A DNA stretch of 6,691 nt from Conexibacter sp. (lineage in GTDB: Bacteria; Actinomycetota; Thermoleophilia; Solirubrobacterales; Solirubrobacteraceae): NCBI GenBank assembly GCA_025964215.1, contig JAOPZG010000448.1, positions 1 through 6,691 of the forward strand, given 5' to 3'. A program made the translations under genes and the position numbers. The notes below the pieces were generated by a model. That model saw nothing but the letters and a program-made list of their open reading frames with translations, was not told the origin of the DNA and did not search any database. Shown in pieces: positions 1-6,691 of the stretch. Position 1 is the first letter of the stretch, and every line of letters starts with the position of its first letter.

Positions 1-206
1 GCGCGGCCCAGCCGCGGGCAGCGCACCAGCTCGGCGCCGCCCGCCCAGTCCTCGACGGCGAGCTTGGCGTGGCCGTCGGGGTTGAGCAGGACGGTCAGCT
101 CCGGCGCGTCGGCATGGGCGAGCAGCCCGCGGCACAGCTCGCGCAGGTAGGTCTCCACGCCGCCCATCGGCGGCGCGAGGAACAGGCCGTTGACGACGAC
201 GCGCAC
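1..206 (-). CDS. Glycosyltransferase, GT4-like, N-terminal part (truncated by window edge)
   Basis: The minus strand reads open from a GTG at 206-204 to the window edge, giving 68 residues beginning V(M)RVVVNGLFLAPPMGGVET. This is the usual N-terminus of GT-B fold, family GT4 glycosyltransferases: a beta strand (RVVVNG), a short loop, then the glycine-rich GGVETYLREL segment starting the first helix (residues 15-24). The second strand follows (ELTVLLNPDG, residues 36-45). By family such enzymes move a sugar from a nucleotide-sugar donor to a lipid-linked or polysaccharide acceptor at the cytoplasmic face; donor and acceptor cannot be told from this fragment. The start lies 3 bp after the TAG of the upstream methyltransferase, so the two are very likely co-transcribed and perhaps translationally coupled. 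Only a weak purine-rich stretch (GAGG, GAAG inside the methyltransferase end) could act as ribosome binding site. The C-terminal donor-binding domain lies outside the window. Confidence 0.82.
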   Translation of the reverse strand, partial: MRVVVNGLFLAPPMGGVETYLRELCRGLLAHADAPELTVLLNPDGHAKLAVEDWAGGAELVRCPRLGR

Positions 207-209
207 CGG

Positions 210-794
210 CTACTTCACGACCTCGAACTCCGCCCGGATGTTCATCGTCGGGAAGCGGAACGCGAAGTAGGACTCGTACGGGAGCTGGAAGCGGTTGGCG
301 AGCGCCGCGATGCCGGTGAGCCGGAACGGGAGCCAGAGGTCGAGCGTGACGTGCTCGAGGCGGAAGCGCACGTCGGTGTAGTGCGCGAAGCGCGGCTCGC
401 CGAGCGAGCGGATCGCGACGGTCGAGAAGTAGTGGCGGTGCGTCGGGTCGCCGTAGGCGAGCACCGAGGAGAAGTGGGGCGTGCGCAGCTGGATCCGCGC
501 CCCCGGTCGGGCGATGCGGTGCAGCTCCTCGAAGACGCGGATCGGCTGCGCGACGTGCTCGATCACGTCCTGCATCAGGATCTGGTCGAACGAGCCCTCG
601 GGGATGGGGTACGGGAAGACGTCGAGGTCGTGCACGACGTCGGCGTCGGTGTCGGCCGAGATGTCGAGGCCGGTCGCGCCGGGGTACTTGGCGCTGCCGC
701 AGCCGATGTCGAGCACGGCGCCCGGACCGGTCGGCCGCAGATCGAACTGATGAGGGTCCGTCACACGGGACACGGCGTCGCGGAGGGCAGGCAT
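210..794 (-). CDS. Class I SAM-dependent methyltransferase (methyltransf_11-like)
   Basis: This 194-residue protein is a compact Rossmann-fold methyltransferase. Motif I is VLDIGCGSAKYPG (residues 27-39), followed by the acidic residue ending strand 2 (GLDIS, D44), which would bind the SAM ribose. HDLDVFPYPIPEGSFD (55-70) and QILMQDVIEHV (71-81) are the motif II/IV region typical of methyltransf_11-type enzymes. PTHRHYFS (117-124) is a motif I associate with methyltransferases in polysaccharide loci, where it may form part of the substrate pocket. No signal peptide or membrane segment is visible, so it should be cytosolic. The substrate is unknown; a sugar or lipid-linked glycan is the best guess from context. 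The ATG at 794 is the natural start, lying 8 nt after a TAGCGT -10-like element and leaving no room for a leader. It heads a leftward operon with the GT4 gene and diverges from the GDP-mannose dehydratase gene. Confidence 0.88.
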   Translation of the reverse strand: MPALRDAVSRVTDPHQFDLRPTGPGAVLDIGCGSAKYPGATGLDISADTDADVVHDLDVFPYPIPEGSFDQILMQDVIEHVAQPIRVFEELHRIARPGARIQLRTPHFSSVLAYGDPTHRHYFSTVAIRSLGEPRFAHYTDVRFRLEHVTLDLWLPFRLTGIAALANRFQLPYESYFAFRFPTMNIRAEFEVVK

Positions 795-802
795 CGGCGC
801 GC

Positions 803-808
803 ACGCTA
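803..808 (-). promoter_or_regulatory. -10-like element of the methyltransferase gene (putative leaderless promoter)
   Basis: On the minus strand TAGCGT matches the TAnnnT core of an actinobacterial -10 hexamer and ends 8 nt before the ATG at 794, so transcription would begin at or next to the start codon. No TTGAC-like -35 is evident. The same arrangement recurs at other gene starts in the window, which raises confidence. Confidence 0.5.
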
Positions 809-809
809 G

Positions 810-2590
<1,781 letters not shown>

Positions 2591-2609
2591 CCCGCCGGTC
2601 GCAGCGGGA

Positions 2610-2639
2610 GCTTGCCGCCCCGGAGGGAGTTCGGCAGGC
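2610..2639 (+). terminator. Hairpin after the FkbM gene, possible terminator
   Basis: GCTTGCCG (2610-2617) can pair with CGGCAGGC (2632-2639) over 8 bp with one G-U pair. Inside it CCC (2618-2620) can pair with GGG (2625-2627) around a CGGA tetraloop, leaving AGTT bulged. It begins 20 bp after the stop codon of the FkbM gene, where a terminator would be expected. No T-tract follows, which is common in high-GC actinobacteria but also means the call is weak; hairpins arise easily in such DNA. Confidence 0.35.
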
Positions 2640-2701
2640 GCTGCGCCGACGTGAGATTCGCGCCGATCCATGCTGGCCCAGCTGGCGCGGCGACCTAGCT
2701 C

Positions 2702-2794
2702 GTGTCCCCCAACGTGCTCGTCGCCGTTCCGCTGTACCTCGGCGGCTGCTGGCTCCTGGTCGCGATCGCGATCCGGACGGCGGCGTCGGGCTAG
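2702..2794 (+). CDS. Possible small membrane peptide, 30 residues
   Basis: A short reading frame from GTG at 2702 to TAG at 2794 encodes 30 residues beginning MSPNVLVAVPLYLGGCWLLV. Residues 5-24 form one uninterrupted hydrophobic stretch long enough to span a membrane, with a single Arg (R25) just after it. In 29 of 30 codons the third base is G or C, the bias seen in the real genes here. An in-frame TAG (2696-2698) stands two codons upstream, so the start cannot lie earlier. No convincing Shine-Dalgarno sequence is seen. It sits in the gap between two converging genes, and its stop shares the palindrome CTAG (2791-2794) with the stop of the opposing dehydratase gene. I know no family for it; it could be a small membrane protein or a chance ORF in GC-rich DNA. 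Confidence 0.3.
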   Translation: MSPNVLVAVPLYLGGCWLLVAIAIRTAASG

Positions 2795-3771
2795 GGCGCC
2801 GCGCCGGCGCGGAGCTCGGCGAGGTCGGCGGCGACCATCTCGGCGATCAGGGTCTCGAACGGGATCTCCGGCTCCCAGCCGAGGACGGACCGCGCGTGGG
2901 AGGCGTCGCCGATCGGCGGCGTCGCCTCCGGCGCGCGCACGAACGCCGGGTCGACGCGCACGCGCGTCTCCCAGTCCGGGACGCCCGCCGCCGCGAACGC
3001 CGCCGCCGCCAGCTCGCGCACGGTCCGCCCCCGGCCCGAGGCGAAGATGTAGTCGCCGGGCTCGTCGGCCTGCAGCGACAGCCAGGCGCCGCGGACGATG
3101 TCGGCGGCGTGGGACCAGTCGCGAACGGCGTCCAGGTCGCCGAGGACCAGCTCGTCCTGGATCCCCAGCGAGATCGCCGCCGCCGCGCGGGTCACCTTGC
3201 GCGGCAGGAAGTGCGCCGGGCGGCGGGCCGACTCGTGGTTGTAGGTGATCCCGCTCACGGCGAAGGTCCCGAAGTGGGCGCGCAACGCGCCGACCAAGCC
3301 GTGGGCCGAGAGCTTCGCCACGCCGTACGGCGAGCGCGGGCGCATCGGCGAGCGCTCGTGCTGCGGGGACTCGCCCGCGTCGCCGAAGACCTCGCTCGAC
3401 GTCGCGACGAACACGCGCATCTCCGGATCCAACCGCCGCGCCGCGCCGAGCAGCGTCGCCGTCGCGCCGCCGATGGCCTCGAGCACCTCGGCCGGGTCCT
3501 CCCACGAGGTCGGCACGAACGTCGGCGCGGCCAGGTGGTAGAGCTCGTGCGGCCGGACGGCGCCGAGCGCGTCGATCATCGTGATCGGGTCCAGGAGGTC
3601 GCCGGGGACCAGCGCGATGCGATCCCGGACCGCCGCGAGGTTGGGCAGCGGGCGTTCGCCCGGATCCCGGACCACGCCCGTGACGTCGTAGCCCTTGGCG
3701 ACCAGCAGCTCTGCCAGAAACGAGCCGTCCTGGCCGCCGATCCCGGTCACCAGGGCCCTGCGCGCACTCAC
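2791..3771 (-). CDS. GDP-mannose 4,6-dehydratase-like extended SDR (diverged paralogue)
   Basis: This 326-residue protein is closest in layout to GDP-mannose 4,6-dehydratase. It has TGIGGQDGSFLAE (9-21) for cofactor binding, ATSSEVFG (123-130) with S125 and E127, YGVAK (149-153) with Y149 and K153, YNHESARRP (177-185), LGDLDAVRDWSHAADIV (210-226) and LGWEPEIPFETLI (297-309). Several GMD positions have changed: the RRSS that grips the NADP phosphate is VVRDPGERP (33-41), and RPAEVD is RAPEAT (279-284). It may be a second GMD, a GDP-4-keto-6-deoxymannose reductase (such reductases often accompany gmd), or a dehydratase for another nucleotide sugar; the sequence alone does not decide. The GTG start at 3771 places the cofactor motif at the usual distance from the N-terminus. 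Neither a good SD nor a TAnnnT near the start is seen, unlike neighbouring genes. It is transcribed alone, divergent from the GT26 gene and convergent with the FkbM gene. Confidence 0.85.
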   Translation of the reverse strand: MSARRALVTGIGGQDGSFLAELLVAKGYDVTGVVRDPGERPLPNLAAVRDRIALVPGDLLDPITMIDALGAVRPHELYHLAAPTFVPTSWEDPAEVLEAIGGATATLLGAARRLDPEMRVFVATSSEVFGDAGESPQHERSPMRPRSPYGVAKLSAHGLVGALRAHFGTFAVSGITYNHESARRPAHFLPRKVTRAAAAISLGIQDELVLGDLDAVRDWSHAADIVRGAWLSLQADEPGDYIFASGRGRTVRELAAAAFAAAGVPDWETRVRVDPAFVRAPEATPPIGDASHARSVLGWEPEIPFETLIAEMVAADLAELRAGAAP

Positions 3772-3875
3772 GAGGTGTGCCAGACTTGTGTGGACCGCCG
3801 CACCGCGGGGCAGCCTACGTCAAGCCGACCGGCGCCCGGGTTACGGTCCCCTCCGACCCAGCATCTGGACGGATG

Positions 3876-3909
3876 TCCTACGCGAACGCGAAACCTTGCC
3901 GGCGTAGGA
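3876..3909. repeat. Perfect 8-bp inverted repeat upstream of the GT26 gene
   Basis: TCCTACGC (3876-3883) and GCGTAGGA (3902-3909) are perfect inverted copies separated by 18 bp, ending 16 bp before the ATG at 3926. The spacer and left arm contain a tandem hexamer CGCGAA (3881-3886 and 3887-3892). The right arm contains the AGGA of AGGAG (3906-3910), the only Shine-Dalgarno-like sequence ahead of this gene. It may be an operator for a dimeric regulator in the divergent promoter region or, if transcribed, an RNA stem that hides the ribosome site. Function is inferred. Confidence 0.45.
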
Positions 3910-3912
3910 GCG

Positions 3913-3918
3913 TTGTAT
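3913..3918 (+). promoter_or_regulatory. Possible -10-like element of the GT26 gene
   Basis: TTGTAT (3913-3918) ends 7 nt before the ATG at 3926, the same spacing as the TAnnnT elements at other starts in this window, but it matches the consensus poorly at position 2. TATCCC (3916-3921) is an alternative but would be only 4 nt from the start codon. No clear -35 is seen. If correct, the AGGAG upstream would lie outside the transcript. Confidence 0.25.
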
Positions 3919-3925
3919 CCCCTGC

Positions 3926-4765
3926 ATGCCCTACTCGACCCCCGCCCCCATCGACGATGCCCGCGCGGCAGTAGCCGGCGATCCCGCCGTGCCGCCGCCG
4001 ACCGTCGACGTGCTGGGAGTCCCGCTCGCGCTCACCGACTACGAGCGCACGATGGACTGGATGGACGCCACCATCGCCCGTCGCGGCAAGGGCTACATCT
4101 GCGTCGCCGCGACCCACACGGTGGTCGCCACGCAGGACGACCCGGAGCTGCGCGCGGCCGTCCGCGGCGCCTCGCTCGTCGTCCCCGACGGCCAGCCCGT
4201 CGTCTGGGCGATGAACGCGCTCGGCCACGACCTCACGCACCGCGTCTACGGCCCCGACCTGATGGCGAAGTTCTGCGAGCGCGGCGCCCGCACCGGCACG
4301 CGCATGTTCCTCTACGGCGGGCGCAACCAGGGCGCGCTCGTCCAGCTCGCGCTCAACCTGCGCCGGCGCTTCGACGGCCTACAGGTCGTCGGCGGCTACT
4401 CGCCCCCGTTCCGGACGCTGAGCGAGGAGGAGATCGACGCCGTCGTGGCCGAGATCAACCACGCCAAGCCGGACGTCGTCTGGGTCGGCATCGGCGTGCC
4501 CAAGCAGGAGAAGTGGATGGCCGCGCTGCGCGACCGCATCGACGCGCCCGTGCTCGTCGGCGTCGGCGCCGCGTTCGACTTCCACGCGGGCCTGATCCCG
4601 CAGGCCCCGGCCTGGATGCAGGCGGCCGGCCTCGAGTGGCTCTACCGCCTCTCCAAGGAGCCGCGCCGCCTGTGGCGCCGCTACCTCACCTACAACCCGC
4701 GCTTCGTGCTCGGGTTCGCGCGCCAGTACGCGCGGCATCGCCGAAAGCTGGCCGGTGCTCGCTGA
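3926..4765 (+). CDS. WecG/TagA/CpsF-family glycosyltransferase (GT26)
   Basis: This 279-residue protein carries the GT26 blocks in order. VDVLGVPLALTDYERTMDWM (27-46) opens the domain, followed by THTVVATQDDPELRAAV (63-79), LVVPDGQPVVW (84-94, with the conserved Asp88), RVYGPDLM (106-113), MFLYGGRNQGA (127-137), VVWVGIGVPKQEKWM (184-198, conserved Q194), GVGAAFDFHAGLIPQAPAWM (212-231) and GLEWLYRLSKEPRRLWRRYL (235-254). Family members (WecG, TagA) transfer a sugar such as ManNAcA or ManNAc from UDP to a polyprenyl-diphosphate-linked GlcNAc at the inner membrane face. The basic C-terminus (about 247-276) is the region that in TagA helps membrane association. Residues 1-26 are an Ala/Pro-rich extension before the usual domain start; an in-frame TAG at 3905-3907 and no other upstream start support the ATG at 3926. 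The next gene is a UDP-ManNAc/UDP-glucose-dehydrogenase-like enzyme, which may supply the donor. Confidence 0.93.
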   Translation: MPYSTPAPIDDARAAVAGDPAVPPPTVDVLGVPLALTDYERTMDWMDATIARRGKGYICVAATHTVVATQDDPELRAAVRGASLVVPDGQPVVWAMNALGHDLTHRVYGPDLMAKFCERGARTGTRMFLYGGRNQGALVQLALNLRRRFDGLQVVGGYSPPFRTLSEEEIDAVVAEINHAKPDVVWVGIGVPKQEKWMAALRDRIDAPVLVGVGAAFDFHAGLIPQAPAWMQAAGLEWLYRLSKEPRRLWRRYLTYNPRFVLGFARQYARHRRKLAGAR

Positions 4766-4793
4766 GAATCCGCGGCGATGCCGTTCGCGTCAC

Positions 4794-4818
4794 CGCCGGC
4801 GCCTCGCGCGCGCCGGCG
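4794..4818 (+). terminator. GC-rich hairpin between the GT26 and dehydrogenase genes, probable terminator
   Basis: CGCCGGCGC (4794-4802) pairs perfectly with GCGCCGGCG (4810-4818), a 9-bp all-GC stem with a 7-nt loop, starting 29 bp after the GT26 stop codon. A pyrimidine-rich stretch (CCTCCTCCT, 4819-4827) follows instead of a T-tract, as in many actinobacterial terminators. A separate promoter-like element sits just downstream, which fits termination and restart. The same bases also form an 11-bp direct repeat, GCCGGCGCCTC (4795-4805 and 4812-4822). Confidence 0.5.
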
Positions 4819-4837
4819 CCTCCTCCTAGCTCCCCGC

Positions 4838-4843
4838 TAGCCT
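4838..4843 (+). promoter_or_regulatory. -10-like element of the dehydrogenase gene (putative leaderless promoter)
   Basis: TAGCCT, within GCTAGCCT, ends exactly 7 nt before the ATG at 4851, the spacing expected if the start codon's A is the first transcribed base. No SD sequence precedes the ATG (the 7 nt are GCCGGCC). The expected -35 position falls in the hairpin region and has no TTGAC-like match. Confidence 0.5.
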
Positions 4844-4850
4844 GCCGGCC

Positions 4851-6107
4851 ATGACCGACGTCGCCGTCATCGGGCTGGGCCGGGTCGGCCTGCCGCTCGC
4901 GCTCGCCTTCGCGGACGCGGGCCTCGACGTGATCGGCGTCGACAACGACCCCGTCCGGATCGCCTCGCTGCGCGACGGCCGGATGCCGTTCGACGAGCCC
5001 GGCGCCCAGGCCGTCCTCGACCGCGTCGCAGGCCGGCTGGAGCTCGCCGAGCGCGCCGAGGACGCCGCGGTCGCCACGCACATCGTCCTCACGCTCGGGA
5101 CGCCCGCGATGTCGCACATCGAGATCGACCTGCGCCAGATCCGCGCGGTCCTCGACGACCTGCTGCCGCACCTGCGCCCGGGCCACGCGATCCACCTGCG
5201 CTCGACGATCGCGCCCAACACCACCGACTTCGTCGCCGGCTACCTGCGCAAGCACCGCGGCTTCGCGATCGGTGAGGACGTCTTCGTCGCGCACGTCCCG
5301 GAGCGGATCGCCTCCGCGAAGTTCTTCGAGGAGATCTCGACGCTGCCGTGCATCGTCGGCGGCGTCGGCGAGCGCTCCGGCGAGGTCGCCGCCGAGCTCT
5401 TCGCCCGCCTCGGCGCGCCGATCGTGCAGACGACGCCCGTCCAGGCCGAGCTCGCGAAGATCTGGACCAACATCCTGCGGTACGCGAACTTCGCGCTCCC
5501 GAACCTGCTGATGGTCGACTGCGAGCAGTACGACGCCAACGTCTTCGAGGTCATCGACCTCATCAACCGCGACTACCCGCGCGGCGGCATGAAGCTCCCG
5601 GGCTTCACCGCCGGGACCTGCCTGCGCAAGGACTTCGCCTTCTCCGAGGAGCGCTCCAACGCCCCGGGCATGCTGCTCGCGGTCTCGCGCGTCAACGAGT
5701 CCGTCCCGCTCTTCCTGATCCAGGGCCTCAAGCGCCGCCTCGGCGCGCTCGACGGCCGCAAGATCGCCGTGCTTGGCCTCGCCTTCAAGTCCGACACCGA
5801 CGACGAGCGCGATTCGCTCTCGCACAAGCTGATCCGGATGCTCGAGCGCGAGCTCGCCGACGTCGCGGTCCACGACCCGCACGTCCCGACGCCCACCTCC
5901 TCGCTCGACGAGGCCGTCCTGGACGCCGACGCGGTCATCGTCGCGACCAACCACGCGGAGTTCCGCACCGGCGACGCCCTGCGCCAGATCGCCTCCGGCG
6001 CGCGCCGCGAGGCGCTCATCGTCGACCCCTGGAACTGCTGGGGCGCCGCGCAGGTCTTCGCGCACACCGACGAGGTCGTGGCGCTGGCGGACGTCGGCGC
6101 GCGCTAG
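4851..6107 (+). CDS. Nucleotide-sugar dehydrogenase (UDP-glucose / UDP-N-acetylmannosamine dehydrogenase family)
   Basis: This 418-residue protein has the three-part UDP-glucose/GDP-mannose dehydrogenase layout. The N-terminal Rossmann domain has VIGLGRVGLPLALAFA (6-21) and VDND (30-33). The central domain has LRSTIAPNTT (116-125), the catalytic-loop Glu in VPERIA (149-154), LAKIWTNILRYANFALPN (201-218) with K203 and N207, and GFTAGTCLRKDF (251-262) with nucleophile C257 and D261. The C-terminal UDP-binding domain has VLGLAFKSDTDDERDS (307-322). It oxidises the C6 alcohol of a UDP-sugar to the carboxylate with two NAD+. ERIA...EE.STLP.IVGG resembles the UDP-ManNAc dehydrogenase (WecC-like) branch more than UDP-glucose dehydrogenase, and the GT26 neighbour agrees, but the substrate is inferred. 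Oddities are Thr and Arg around the Cys (GTCLRKD, usually GPCLPKD) and PNLL where N-E-L is common. Its TAG lies inside the -10-like element of the next gene. Confidence 0.92.
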   Translation: MTDVAVIGLGRVGLPLALAFADAGLDVIGVDNDPVRIASLRDGRMPFDEPGAQAVLDRVAGRLELAERAEDAAVATHIVLTLGTPAMSHIEIDLRQIRAVLDDLLPHLRPGHAIHLRSTIAPNTTDFVAGYLRKHRGFAIGEDVFVAHVPERIASAKFFEEISTLPCIVGGVGERSGEVAAELFARLGAPIVQTTPVQAELAKIWTNILRYANFALPNLLMVDCEQYDANVFEVIDLINRDYPRGGMKLPGFTAGTCLRKDFAFSEERSNAPGMLLAVSRVNESVPLFLIQGLKRRLGALDGRKIAVLGLAFKSDTDDERDSLSHKLIRMLERELADVAVHDPHVPTPTSSLDEAVLDADAVIVATNHAEFRTGDALRQIASGARREALIVDPWNCWGAAQVFAHTDEVVALADVGAR

Positions 6108-6110
6108 CGT
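6105..6110 (+). promoter_or_regulatory. -10-like element of the epimerase gene, overlapping the upstream stop codon
   Basis: TAGCGT, within GCTAGCGT, begins with the TAG stop of the dehydrogenase gene and ends 10 nt before the ATG at 6121, leaving at most a few bases of leader. The 10 nt between contain no SD. The motif is identical to the one ahead of the methyltransferase at 803-808. The epimerase gene could equally be read through from the dehydrogenase gene, being only 13 bp away. Confidence 0.4.
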
Positions 6111-6120
6111 CCCCGACCGC

Positions 6121-6691
6121 ATGAACCGCGTACTCGTCACCGGCGGCGCCGGCACCATCGGGGCGGCCGTCGTCCGCCGCCTGCTTCGCGACCCGCGCTA
6201 CGAGGTCCGCGTCAGCGACCAGCGCGAGGCGCCGCTGTGGATGCGCGAGGGCTGCGAGGTCCATCAGGGCGACCTGCGGATCCTCGACGAGGCGCGCGCC
6301 GCCACGCAGGGCTGCTCGCACGTCATCCACCTCGCCGCGATCGTCGGCGGCATCGGCAACTTCCACAAGCTGCCCCACACGCTGACCGAGGTCAACAACG
6401 CCTTGTACAACGGCGTCGTGCGCGCGGCGCTGGACCACGACGTCGAGCGGTTCGTGTACGTGTCGAGCTCGATGGTCTTCGAGCGCGCGACCGAGTACCC
6501 GACGACGGAAGCCCACATCCTGGACACGCCGATCCCGGCGAGCGCCTACGGCTTCTCCAAGCTCACGGGCGAGGTGTACGTGAAGGCCGCCCACGAGGAG
6601 CACGGGTTCCCCTACACCATCTGCCGCCCGTTCAACGCCTACGGCCCGGGCGAGATGCCCGAGGACGAGCCGGGCATCGCGCACATGGTCC
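6121..6691 (+). CDS. NAD-dependent epimerase/dehydratase (extended SDR), C-terminus cut by window end
   Basis: The frame from ATG 6121 stays open to the window edge, giving 190 residues beginning MNRVLVTGGAGTIGAAVVRR. The NAD-binding motif is GGAGTIG (8-14). VIHLAAIVGGIGNFH (68-82) and NNALYNGVVRAALDHDVERF (92-111) follow, then the catalytic serines in VSSSMVF (114-120), YGFSK (143-147) with Y143 and K147, and RPFNAYGPGE (169-178). The AAIVGGIG block resembles GDP-mannose 3,5-epimerase and GDP-L-fucose synthase. However, the cysteine those enzymes have after the serines (SSxCIY) is Met118 here, so a simple 4-epimerase, reductase or dehydratase acting on a nucleotide sugar is also possible. 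It could use the product of either GMD-like enzyme or of the adjacent dehydrogenase. It lies 13 bp after the dehydrogenase gene on the same strand. The C-terminal substrate-binding domain is not in the window. Confidence 0.88.
   Translation, partial: MNRVLVTGGAGTIGAAVVRRLLRDPRYEVRVSDQREAPLWMREGCEVHQGDLRILDEARAATQGCSHVIHLAAIVGGIGNFHKLPHTLTEVNNALYNGVVRAALDHDVERFVYVSSSMVFERATEYPTTEAHILDTPIPASAYGFSKLTGEVYVKAAHEEHGFPYTICRPFNAYGPGEMPEDEPGIAHMV

Noticed and set aside
69..809. A 246-codon plus-strand frame opposite the methyltransferase and GT4 genes
   Set aside because: It has a low-complexity antisense-type composition without motifs, and the minus strand carries full methyltransferase motifs.
3812..3823. 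TTGACG followed by TAGGCT on the minus strand as a promoter for the second dehydratase gene
   Set aside because: The two hexamers directly abut, no -10 lies 16-18 bp after TTGACG, and no -35 lies ahead of TAGGCT, so I cannot support a promoter call.
4686..6158. A 490-codon open frame antisense to the dehydrogenase gene
   Set aside because: Composition is Asp/Glu/Arg/Val/Ala repeats typical of the antisense frame of a high-GC gene, and the sense strand encodes a clear enzyme.

Overview
This window is high-GC DNA (about 70% or more by eye) with a strong G/C preference at third codon positions, so most reading frames stay open by chance. The protein families and the recurring near-start -10-like element (TAnnnT just ahead of ATG, with no obvious Shine-Dalgarno sequence) suggest an actinobacterium. 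I would guess the Thermoleophilia/Solirubrobacterales, but this is inference from style and not a database match. The content is part of a surface-polysaccharide / nucleotide-sugar locus (capsule, exopolysaccharide or O-antigen-like).

Layout, left to right. A truncated GT4-type glycosyltransferase (minus strand, 206 to 1) follows a small SAM-dependent methyltransferase (minus, 794 to 210) with a 3-bp gap; the two form a leftward operon. A 42-bp divergent intergenic region separates them from a rightward pair: a GDP-mannose 4,6-dehydratase (837-1802) overlapping by 4 bp an FkbM-family methyltransferase (1799-2590). A 200-bp gap holds a hairpin and a possible 30-residue membrane peptide. A second, divergent GDP-mannose-dehydratase-like SDR then lies on the minus strand (3771 to 2791). 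A 154-bp divergent region with a perfect 8-bp inverted repeat leads to a rightward set: a WecG/TagA/CpsF (GT26) glycosyltransferase (3926-4765), a GC-rich hairpin, a nucleotide-sugar dehydrogenase of the UDP-glucose/UDP-ManNAc type (4851-6107), and an NAD-dependent epimerase/dehydratase cut by the window end (6121-6691).

Together the genes can supply GDP-4-keto-6-deoxymannose (precursor of GDP-linked 6-deoxyhexoses) and a UDP-uronic acid. They can also transfer sugars to a lipid carrier or growing chain (GT26, GT4) and methylate the glycan (two methyltransferases). GT26 next to a UDP-ManNAc-dehydrogenase-like enzyme recalls the WecG/WecC steps of enterobacterial common antigen, but no UDP-GlcNAc 2-epimerase is visible here and the acceptor and donor are inferred.

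I see no CRISPR array, transposase, tRNA or rRNA, and no exotic new system. The most interesting signals are regulatory (apparently leaderless promoters, a compact divergent promoter pair, an inverted repeat covering an SD-like sequence), the diverged dehydratase paralogue, and an uncharacterised small ORF with coding-like composition.
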